From: Antilocapra americana
Lineage: Eukaryota > Chordata > Mammalia > Artiodactyla > Antilocapridae
Assembly: GCA_007570785.1 (NCBI GenBank)
Contig: ML664183.1
Location: 12,544,416 to 12,608,415 of the forward strand
Direction of reading: 5' to 3'
Length of the DNA stretch: 64,000 nt
Shown: positions 55,300-64,000 of the stretch, one piece after another
Numbering within the stretch: position 1 is the first letter of the stretch
Layout of the letters: each line of letters opens with the position of its first letter
Notes under the pieces: generated by a model
Databases searched by the model: none
Told to the model about the DNA's origin: nothing
The model's input: only the letters and a program-made list of their open reading frames with translations
Translations under genes and position numbers: made by a program

Positions 55300-55670
55300 T
55301 TCAAAGTTCAACTCTTTCATATTAGCTTTGTGACTTTTGGCAAATTATGTAACTTTTCTATAAGCCTCTGTTCCTTCATTCAAAAAATGGGGCCTGGGGA
55401 TTTCCCTGGCAGTCCAGTGGTTAAGACTGCATTTCCACTGCGGGGGCACAGGTTTGATCCTTGGATGGGGAACTAAGATCCTATATGCTGCGTGGTATGG
55501 CCAAAGAAAGAAAGTGGGAAGGGCTGGTAAAGATATTTCATAATGTACTGAGCAAATAATATATAATGCACTTGGCACAGGCAAAGCCTCATAACTACAT
55601 AATAAAGGAAGCTATTTTCTTCTTTCAATGTCTGGCACAGAGCAAATGCTCAATAAAGTATTGCTTACCA
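55300..55670 (+). mobile_element. MIR SINE split by a CHR SINE
   Basis: Left part ttagctttgtgacttttggc, gcctctgttccttcattcaa; right part after 55515 atatttcataatgtactgag, cttggcacaggcaaagcctc. A further tail (gtctggcacagagcaaatgc) follows at 55628. Confidence 0.75.
55394..55515 (+). mobile_element. CHR-type SINE (short form) in MIR
   Basis: Text: gatttccctggcagtccagt, ggtttgatccttggatgggg, ending gctgcgtggtatggccaaag. Confidence 0.9.
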
Positions 55671-55899
55671 TACAGTTATTCATGACTGTGAGGGACTCCT
55701 GTGACATCTATGGGTACCAAGTAGTACCCATGCTTGGTACTACTGATGAGATTGTCTGACTAAATCTAGAAATTTTTCCCAGGGATGGAACTTCCCTGGG
55801 CACAGCTCAGATGAAAAATCTATTTCCTTCCCCTTATACCTTCAAGCTAGGTAAAAGTAGATAAAGCACAAAACCTAGGATAGAAAAATAGATTTAAGA

Positions 55900-57240
55900 A
55901 GAAAGAAGAATTCACTCAACTATATTCAAGCAAATGGAAGATCTAGAAATAGCTTCACATATTAAGCATGAGCAAGATTTTCAGAAACAGTATGGCAGCT
56001 ATGCAAATATGTTGCAACAAAGAAATGAGGAAAAGAGCTCAATGACAAGATCATAAAAAAAAAAAAAGATGAGATTAAAAGGGAGGTGGAGGTTAAGGAA
56101 ACAAATCAAAGGCTAAAATAACACTACTGAAGAACTATTAAGTAAATACAAACCATAGGGGAAATAATAGGCATTTGCTGAAAATTGAATCATTAATGCA
56201 ATAAATAGGCTTCGGTTTTGCTTCTTAATAACTATGGTTAATAATTCAAAGACACTAAAGTAAATAGAAAGACGATAATAGAAATGGAAGACAGATAAAA
56301 CTGTCCAAATTAAAGATAACATATGTCCCTGAAGTAGTAAACCTAACAAATCACACAGATGTATTGTTCAAGTTCTCAAGGAAAAAAATTTCCCCTAAAT
56401 GAAGGAAAAATTAAATCTGCATATTAAAAGAACACACAAGTTACAAGGGAAAAAAACCATTTAGTACAAACAACACTGAACTGAACTTTAAGGATAAACA
56501 ATTCTTAAGGAAAAAAAGCAAGAAAAAGTCATTTGTAAGATTTTTGTTTTGTTTCCATAAGCCAAACAAGCTTCAAACCTTCCCTGGTCTTATTTCATGC
56601 AAGAATTACTGGAACATGCCTATAAAGATAAATTGTAATGCACCAACAAAGGAAACAAGTTAACATCTCAAATGTGAAAATAAGTTCAGGGAAAATAATA
56701 TACATAAATCCTCTTTGAAAAAAAAATTTCCAATGATGACTCAAATCAAAGGAGATAAATACAGAAACCATGGCAAAAGACCTTATGTCAAAAGACAAGG
56801 GAGCAATACCTACTAAATTATGAAAAAAAGAAAGTGTGACTCAAAAATTTTATATCAAGCCACGCTATTTTTCAAGGTAACAGAAAAGCATTCTCAAGAC
56901 TACAAACAGTCAAGAGCTACTATACAGTCTTCTTGGCAGAGAGTGACAGTGGCAGGGAGGCTACTTGGTGATAAAATACATACAGGCCAGAGAGGAATTA
57001 AAATAAAGAACTCAAGGATGGAGAAGATATGATCAAAGACTGGTGCAGAGCACTGAATTCACTTATACACAGAAAAAAGATTAAACAACTGTGGAAATTA
57101 TGGTTACAAAACAATATAAATACTAAAAACCTTAACCACTAAAAAATAAAATGAATTAACTAAATTCAGCAGGGGAAAGGGGAGATAAGAGGAATTTTTC
57201 CTATACTAATGTCCTCAGTTCTTCTGGGAGTACACCAAAG
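55900..57240 (+). mobile_element. Decayed HAL1/L1-like LINE
   Basis: A-rich plus-strand sequence. The most telling part is about 56830-56930: aattttatatcaagccacgc, ttcaaggtaacagaaaagca, ttctcaagactacaaacagt, similar to the end of the HAL1 single ORF. Earlier text (gaagaattcactcaactata) fits a coiled-coil-rich ORF1. Too many indels for a protein. Confidence 0.5.
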
Positions 57241-57860
57241 ATACTCTCAAAAAGTGCACATGAAAGTGAGGAAAAAAACCCATAATGATACAAAACTCTT
57301 AATGCTCCTTTTAATCTTAGGAGTATCTTTAAAAAGCTAATGTTCCTTGGGATAAACATTTATTTAAAGTTCAGCAATTCCTTCAGTTTATTTTCCTTTT
57401 GTCAAATTGAAATAGGACTTAATATTGTTATCTAAAAATAGCACATAGCTATTCCTAACTAGCGGTCTTTTTCTCGACCTGTACACAAGATGTCTGAAGC
57501 AATATTCTTTTATAACAAGGGTTAATGTCAAGTTTGAGGGTAATTTTTTACTTATACTCTGTTCTTTGCTATCTCCATCTCCTTCCTCTACCTCCTCCTC
57601 CTCCTTTTTGGAAATGAACTGGAATTCTCTTTACAAAAAGCAATCAGTATTCTAAAAAGTAAAAGTGAACAGGGAAGATAGTTGGTCAATGCACAGAATC
57701 TCTGTCATGATTCACCTGCTTATGAGCCCATAGATAGGACCTTAACAAACTTTGGTCACATTACACTTTGTAAATGGTAAACGCTAGTTCCAGAGAAGAT
57801 GCCAAGCAAGCAAATGGTAGCAAAGATGATGATGGATAAGGACATGAGAAGGCAACTTGA
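57241..57860. other. Unique DNA, no gene seen
   Basis: Contains a (CTC)n-rich tract at 57580-57605. No exon recognised. Confidence 0.4.
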
Positions 57861-57864
57861 AGAA

Positions 57865-57960
57865 GGGGACAAGCTTTGGTTTGGAATCAGAAGACCTGAG
57901 TTCTTCCTGTGGTGCAGACATTTTTGTGTTACTTTGGATAATCTCCATGCCGCCTTGGAT
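57865..57960 (+). mobile_element. MIR SINE fragment
   Basis: Phrases agctttggtttggaatcaga, agacctgagttcttcctgtg, ttgtgttactttggataatc. The 86-codon frame at 57799-58059 runs through it and is not a gene. Confidence 0.6.
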
Positions 57961-58550
57961 GTATCATTGAACTTTTCGAAGCACCAGGCCCAATATTACA
58001 ATATATTCCCATTTTTCATGAAAAGGTGGGAATATTTGTTTTTAAGTACAATATCGTAATATTTAAACACTGAAAACTAACCAAAATATTTTAAACACTT
58101 CTAGATTAAACAGAGTACATCTGAGGCCATATTTTAGCCTGTGGGCTTACCAGTATGGTGACTAACAGTCACTGTTTACATACTCGTCAGTGGACAAAGC
58201 TGGACCTAATGGAAGTGGTCCAGCAGTGTTCGGGACCTACACGCTTAAAAGAGCCAAATGTGTGATTCTTCCAACTCTGTCAAGCTAACAATGACATCAC
58301 ATTGGTAGCCTGAAATCAGCCATGGTTGCAGTATTTACACCATGGAAATAATAAAATATTATAAATTTGTCCCCTTGCCCCTCACCATAGCTAGTTCTGG
58401 AACAGAATACCACTGTAGCTATCTGTCCCAGCTGATCCCATGGTTATTGGACTGTACATACATTAGAACTAGAAGAGGTTGAAGATAGCCTGCAAGAAAG
58501 GAAAAGTCAATCAAACTAGTTAAAGCTAACAGGAAGAATTTAATTCTTTT
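57961..58550. other. Unique DNA, no gene seen
   Basis: Single-copy sequence up to the L1 target site. No exon recognised. Confidence 0.4.
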
Positions 58551-58567
58551 AAAAAGAGTTGGGGTTG

Positions 58568-59503
58568 CAATTAAAAAGTGGGCCAAAGAACTTAACAGAC
58601 ATTTCTCCAAAGAAGATATAAAAATGGCTAACAAACACATGAAAAGATGTTCAACATCACTCATTATCAGAGAAATGCAAATCAAAACTACAATGAGGTA
58701 CCACTTTACACCAGTCAGAATGGCTGCCATCCAAAAGTCTACAAGCAATAAATGCTGGAGAGGATGTGGAGAAAAGGGAACCCTCTTACACTGTTGGTGG
58801 GAATGCAAACTAGTACAACCACTATGGAAAACAGTGTGGAGGTTCCTTAAAAAGCTGCAAATAGACCTGCCATATGACCCAGCAATCCCACTGCTGGGCA
58901 TATACACCGAGGAAACCAGAATTGAAAGAGCCACGTGTACCCCAATGTTCATCGCTGCATTGTTTACAATAGCCAGGACATGGAAGCAACCTAGATGCCC
59001 ATCAACTGACGAATGGATAAGAAAGCTGTGGTACATATACACAATGGAATATTACTCAGCATTAAAAAAAAATTCATTTGAAGCAATTCTACTCAGATGG
59101 ACGAAACTGGAGCCCATTATCCAGAGTGAAGTAAGCCAGAAGCAAAAACAACAATATAGTATATTAACGCATATATATGGAATTTAGAAAGACGGTAACG
59201 AGAACCCAACATACGAGACAGCAAAAGGAACGCAGATGTATAGAATAGACTCGTGGACTTTGTGGATGAGTGTAAGGGTGGGATGATATGGGAGAAGGGC
59301 ATTGAAGCATGTTAATTTTCATATGTCTAGTCAATCGCCAGCCCAGGACTGATGCTCGGGGCTGGTGCAGCGAGATTTCCCNNNNNNNNNNNNNNNNNNN
59401 NNNNNNNNNNNNNNNNNNNNNNNNNNNNNNNNNNNNNNNNNNNNNNNNNNNNNNNNNNNNNNNNNNNNNNNNNNNNNNNNNAAAAACAATTAAAAAAAAA
59501 AAA
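58568..59503 (+). pseudogene. Recent 5'-truncated ruminant L1 (ORF2 C-terminus, 3' UTR)
   Basis: An exact 17-bp duplication aaaaagagttggggttg (58551-58567, 59504-59520) bounds the insertion. It starts inside ORF2 and keeps one open frame to 59187, 187 codons from the ATG at 58624. The C-terminal cysteine motif of L1 ORF2p is visible ([18 protein letters not shown], around 58753-58806), as is the conserved MEYYSALKK stretch. The 3' UTR follows (cagcaaaaggaacgcagatg, gatgctcggggctggtgcag), is cut by the 100-N gap, and ends in poly-A. It is 5'-truncated, so it cannot move by itself. It is the youngest L1 in the window. Confidence 0.96.
59382..59481. other. Assembly gap of exactly 100 N
   Basis: The round size indicates a gap of unknown length. 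It sits in the G-rich part of the L1 3' UTR, which is hard to sequence. From the L1 tip at 54006-54129 and the general layout, roughly 130-200 bp are missing (inference). Confidence 0.97.
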
Positions 59504-59578
59504 AAAAAGAGTTGGGGTTGAACTACCACATCTTAGGGAAGCAAGGGTATGGTCTCCTGATCAAGAAAAAAGGTAACA

Positions 59579-59759
59579 CAGACTTCCCTGGTGGTTAAGA
59601 CCCCATGCTCCCAATTCAGGGGGCCTAGGTTTGATCCCTGGCCAGGAAACTGGGTCCCACATGCACAACTAAGAGTCTGCATGCTGCAATGAAGATTGAA
59701 GATCTGGCATGCTTCAATAAGATCCAGCACAGCCAAATAAACAAAATTTTTTTAAAAAG
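59579..59759 (+). mobile_element. CHR-type tRNA-derived SINE
   Basis: Text: gacttccctggtggttaaga, gggcctaggtttgatccctg, gatccagcacagccaaataa. The 8-bp aggtaaca flanks it (59571-59578, 59760-59767). Confidence 0.93.
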
Positions 59760-59767
59760 AGGTAACA

Positions 59768-61130
59768 GGACTGGATGCCACAGAGTCCCTCTCTCTCCAT
59801 CACTAGCTTTGGCCTCTTTCTTGGTGTTAGTTTCATTGTCTCTTAAAGCTCCTACTTTCTGGCAAGGATCAAGGCTAGGGGTGGCACACAGGAGCACTTG
59901 CTCCCCAAGGTCTCTGCTGGCACACAGGTCTGCTACTGGCACATAGGGCACCTTCTTCCTCTAGGATGAGGGAGACCTACACCCGGCTGCACAGCAGCTT
60001 AGCAGGGAACAGAGGATGGGTTACAGTCTTTGTTGGCCCTGGTCTAGGTGCCTGTGTACAGTGAACAACTTACACAGCTGTACATAATGGCCCCATAAGA
60101 GCACATTCTCCAAAAGTGGTGCCTTTCAATAAACTTTAGCAAAGATGTTGATGTAATGGTTAACATACATTGGTTAAGAATGTGATGAAAAGGCAGCAGG
60201 AAAGCAAGGATCATTTGGTTCAAAATAAAGTTAAAACCATTCATAATTAAACTTGGAAATCCACGAGAAGGAGGCTCCCCTCTCCTTCCCCCTTTTTTAA
60301 ACTAAACTATTTCTTTGGGGATAATTTTAGATTTAAAAAAATTGCAAAGATAGAGAGTTGCCTTCCTAAGAAATAGGTGACCCAGATGAAATGTTTTTGT
60401 AAACTTTCTGAAACTTACAAGAGTATAAACATATGATATTTACTTTCTATTTACTCCATTAGCTTTTTTTAAAGGGTGAAAGTTAGCTTTAAAGTTCAGA
60501 ATCTTATGCTAAGTTCATTCAAAATTTATTTTGAAATATTTACCAAGTATGGATGTCTCCACTGTTATCTCTACATAGGATCTTATTTTGAAAATAAAGC
60601 CAAAGGAATAAAAAAACTTAATTATGACAAAGACAGTTCATTCATGGTCTTCTTTCATTTGACAAGGATTTCTTGATATGTCCCAAGCATAATAAGACAG
60701 AAAACGTACAGTGATATGGAAGACAAGCTCCATCCTTACCCTAATGGACCTTCTAGTTTAGTGGAAGAGACAGACCAAAGAAACAAAGGCCTAGAGGACA
60801 CAGGAAAGGGACATAAGTTTGTGAAATGGCATGAATTGGTAGGACCTGTGACAAACTAAAAAGAGGGTGCACTGACTAAAAGTTTTTCAAGTTTAATTTT
60901 TTTTTTTAAGTCAAAGCCAAAAAATCTATGTGGGCCATTGAATGCATGTGTAGGTACATTAGGCTTATAGAGCATCTGAAACATTAAATGAGTATTTATA
61001 CAAATACTTAAGAAGTAGAAGTAAAGAATATTAAAAAAAAAATCTACAAGGGCCATGAGGAAGCATAGTAATGGCCCTTGACTACAATTCCTGAGGAAGT
61101 GTAACTTCCTGAAAGTTTAATAGGAGTTAG
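59768..61130. other. Mostly unique DNA, no gene seen
   Basis: Opposed short frames at 59625-59951 have no recognised domain. Faint old-repeat text occurs near 60700-60810 (gacaagctccatccttaccc, ggaagagacagaccaaagaa), perhaps the head of the unnamed old family continued below. Confidence 0.4.
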
Positions 61131-61331
61131 CTAGGCAGTAAGTACTGGGGAAAAATGATTTGTGATAAATGGAACAATAATAAGAGGGCATAGGATATTT
61201 GAGACTTCAGTGTGATTAAAGGCCAGAAAATGAGTGAGGGAAGTAGCAAGAGATGAGCTGAAGTTTCAGGGGTCAGATAATGAAAGACTGAACAGCCTGT
61301 GTTTGTAATTTTGAACTTATTCTAAAACTAA

Positions 61332-61713
61332 CAGATCACTTATATGTGGAATCTAATAAAAAAAAAAGGAGGAGTACAAATGAGCTTGTTTACAAAACAG
61401 AAGCAGAGTCACAGATGTAGAAAACAAACTATGGTTACCAAGGAGTAAGGTGGGGAGGGATAAACTCGAAGGTTGGAAGTGACATACACACACTACTACA
61501 TATAAAATAGATAACTAATAAGGACCTGATGTATCATACAGGGAAGTCTACTCAGTACTCTGTAATGGCCTATATGGGGAAAGAATCTAAAAACTAAAAA
61601 AGAATGCATATATGTATAATTGATTCACTTTGTTGTACACCTGAAATTAATACAACACTGTAAATCAACTATACTCCAATAGATTTTTAAAAATAAAAAT
61701 AAATTTTAAAATA
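61332..61713 (+). mobile_element. L1 3' UTR inserted in the old repeat
   Basis: Text: cagatcacttatatgtggaa, gcagagtcacagatgtagaa, gtactctgtaatggcctata, gattcactttgttgtacacc, then an A-rich tail. The 8-bp aaaactaa flanks it (61324-61331, 61714-61721), and the host resumes in register. Confidence 0.88.
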
Positions 61714-61960
61714 AAAACTAATGGAATTTCACTAAAAGGTTAGAAACAAGAGAGTGATTTGATCTTGTATGTATGGTTAAAAGGGTACTCTGGTTGGAGT
61801 GTGTAGAATTGAATGGAGAGGGAGGTTAAGACTGGATGTAGTGAGGACAATCGGGATGATGTTGCAGTAGCTCAGGTAAGATAGGCTGGGCTTGGACTAA
61901 GGGGTTGAAGCTCGGGATATAGACATTTTATCAGATGGGATTAGGAGGATCTGTGACAGA

Positions 61961-62404
61961 AAACTCCAAATTACAATAACAAGGACACATAAATATTTAT
62001 TTCTCTCTTACATAATTGAATACTGTACATAGTTAGCTTAGAATTAGATTGGTGGCTCCACAATTAACAAAGACCAGATTCCTTCTATCATGCTTCTCAA
62101 TATGATTTTCATCTCCTGATTCAAGACAGTTGCTCTAAATCTAGCCATTTTGCTATCATTGCAGCCAACATAAATGAATGAGGGAGGGAAAATGGCATGT
62201 TCCCTCCCTTTAAGATCATTTCTAAAAATGATGTGACACTTTTAGTTACAACTCAACATAGAACTTAGTCACATGGCCCCATCTGGTTGCAAGGGGTACT
62301 GGAAATAAAATTGTTATTCTAGAGACTACAGCCCATCTGAAAATCAAGTGTTCTATGACCAAGGATGAAAGGAACAACAAGTACTGGGAGATATTCAGCG
62401 TCTT
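61961..62404. repeat. Unclassified insert in the old repeat
   Basis: Sequence between two collinear pieces of the older repeat. Phrases such as acttagtcacatggccccat and ctggttgcaaggggtactgg recall an old mammalian transposon, but I cannot name the family or find its ends. Confidence 0.35.
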
Positions 62405-62989
62405 CTGCAATAAAAGTAGGTAAAGTTGAGATATATTTTAGAAATAAAATTAACAGGATTTAAAAGTAGATTTAATGGAGAGGGGTGAGGATAAGAGAAG
62501 AAACAAACCTAATTCCCACCTTTCTGGCATAATCAACTGGATAAGTGGCAGAACCTTTCTGGAAGTAGAGAAATGAAAAAAGCAGCAGATTTGAAACAAA
62601 GAAAAAGAATTAGCTGCTGGGAGCATTACCACTCAGCCCTCAAAATTATTAAAGAAACAACCTAACAGTTACCTTGTATACCCTTTCAGAGATGTTCTAT
62701 GTCCATACAGCCACATGCATATATGTGTGTATAATCTGTTTATTAACACACACATGTATGTTTACACATACCATTTGCCCCCAAAATGATAGTTTTCAAT
62801 CACACCATTATATATTTTGAATTTTTTGCTTCATGCACCAACATAGATTTACAAAATTTTTTTTACATGTATCTTAAGTATGAAACTAAAAGTAGACTTA
62901 GAAGTTAAAACATACAATAATATTGACTTTTGTATTTACCTGTGTAGTTACCTTTACTGAAGATCTTTATCTCTTGGAAAGGCTTCAAG

Positions 62990-64000
62990 GTGGACTTGAG
63001 GACTCCCTTTAACGTTTCATGTAAGGCAGGTGTTCTGTTAACAAATTCCCTCAGCTTTTGTTTTCCAGAACATCTTAATTTCTCCTCTAATCTTTAGGAG
63101 TAGTTTTGTCAGACACAGAATTCTTGATTGACAGGTTTTTTTTCCACCAGCACTTCAAATATCACCTCCCATTGCCTCTGCCTCAATATTTGGCTATTAA
63201 TCTTATTGAGAGCCCCTTAAACATAATGAGTTTCCTTTCTTTTACTACTTCCAAATTCTCTGTCTTTGTTTTTTGAAGTCTGATTATAGTGTATTTTGGT
63301 ATGGACTTCTTTGGGTTTATCATACTTGGATTTAGTTGAGATTCTTGGATGTGTAGAGTCATCAGATTTGGAAAGTTTGTGGTCATTATTTCTTTAAGTA
63401 ATAGCTCTGTCCCCTTTCTCTCATCACCTCTGGGACTCTCAAAATGCTTATGTTGGTTGGCTTGATTTTACCTACAAATACCTTAGGCTCTGTTCACTTT
63501 TCTCTTTTTTTCTTTCTGTTCTTCAGTATGCATAATTTTAATTGTCTTATCGTTAAGTTCACGATTCTTTCTTCTCTCTGCTCAAATCTTCTATTGAATC
63601 CTCTAGGGAATTTTTCATTTTAGTTATTGTACTTTTAAGGTCCAGAATCTCTAGTCCATTCCTTTTTATGTTTTCTATCTATTCGTATTTTCATTGTATT
63701 AGTATATCATTTTCCTGGTTTCTTTTAATTCTTTGTGCATGATTTCCTTTAGCTCTGAACATATTTAAGACTGTCAATTTAAAGTCTTTGTCTAGGAACT
63801 CCTATGCCTGGTCTTCTTCATGGATAGTTTCTGTCAATTTATTTTTATCCTTTGACTGGGCCAGATTTTCTTGTATCTTTGTATAATTTATGATTTTTGT
63901 TGATAATTGTACATTTAAATTGTATACATTGAGAAATCATATATTCTGTCTTCTCCAGGGTTTGCTGTTCTGATTGCTGAAGGCTGCAGTTGTCCATTTA
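62990..64000 (-). mobile_element. HAL1 (half-L1) LINE, antisense, runs off the window
   Basis: The plus strand shows antisense HAL1 ORF text throughout: gtcagacacagaattcttga, agcacttcaaatatcacctc, ttgagattcttggatgtgta, gggactctcaaaatgcttat, gttattgtacttttaaggtc, catatttaagactgtcaatt. Read on the minus strand it encodes a Lys/Glu-rich, coiled-coil-like ORF1, heavily broken. The 5' end lies beyond 64000. Confidence 0.78.

Larger units (their letters stand above)
61240..62640 (+). repeat. Old interspersed repeat, interrupted twice
   Basis: Family pieces: 61240-61331 (gaacagcctgtgtttgtaat, gaacttattctaaaactaa), 61722-61960 (gagagtgatttgatcttgta, ttgcagtagctcaggtaaga, ggcttggactaaggggttga) and about 62405-62640 (gagatatattttagaaataa, ctggcataatcaactggata). 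The pieces are collinear with the 26.7-kb copy. Confidence 0.55.

Noticed and set aside
58419..59042. 207-codon minus-strand frame, the longest in the window
   Set aside because: It is the antisense shadow of the L1 ORF2 C-terminus; the plus frame carries the known motif.
59164..59576. Frames with long X runs
   Set aside because: They pass through the 100-N gap and have no meaning.
1..64000. Search for a multi-gene system, CRISPR array, phage, IS element, operon or RNA gene
   Set aside because: The window is mammalian intron and intergenic DNA. The tRNA-like sequences are SINE heads (CHR, Bov-tA, MIR), and the regular repeats are microsatellites or dispersed elements, not CRISPR.

Overview
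This is ruminant (most likely bovid) chromosomal DNA. The diagnostic signs are many Bov-tA/BOV-A2 SINEs, several RTE-class BovB LINE copies, cetartiodactyl tRNA-derived CHR SINEs and a ruminant L1, all on top of ancient mammalian MIR, L2, MER5A, MLT1-type LTR and HAL1 remnants. The sequence is AT-rich, has no CpG island, and contains one 100-N assembly gap (59382-59481). I cannot tell cattle from sheep, goat or buffalo by reading alone.

The only protein-coding gene segment I can name is a short first coding exon on the minus strand at 10970-11055. It encodes 28 residues plus two bases of the next codon and ends in a clean GT splice donor. I recognise it as the alternative N-terminal exon of EXOC6, the Sec15 subunit of the exocyst. 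The rest of EXOC6 should continue at lower coordinates, beyond position 1. No second EXOC6 exon was seen in 1-10969, and no canonical CpG-island first exon in the window. Everything above about 11.1 kb is therefore probably the 5' flank of this transcript. In mammals that flank is the gene-poor interval between HHEX and EXOC6; this placement is inference.

Layout: 0-11 kb is intron with old MIR/L2 pieces and a few SINEs. At 11-20 kb the exon's 5' flank is followed by an MLT1-type LTR, MER5A and BovB 3' ends, then a CpG-richer unique block at about 18.05-18.48 kb with a perfect CTCF-type motif and an unidentified minus-strand open frame. At 20-38 kb there are dense nested repeats: Bov-tA in Bov-tA, two long BovB copies, an (AC)26 microsatellite, and a 157-bp tailless L1 5'-end insertion with an 18-bp duplication. 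At 38-55 kb there are many Bov-tA copies and a 2.9-kb L1 carrying three later insertions. At 55-64 kb there is HAL1-like sequence, a recent 5'-truncated L1 that contains the gap, and a minus-strand HAL1 at the right edge.

Many insertions could be bounded by exact target-site duplications, so their order can be read directly. I found no operon, CRISPR, phage, toxin or other multi-gene system. Items worth follow-up are the EXOC6 alternative promoter, the 18-kb block, the tailless insertion and a shared RT active-site substitution in two BovB copies. Most open reading frames here are chance frames or lie inside repeats.
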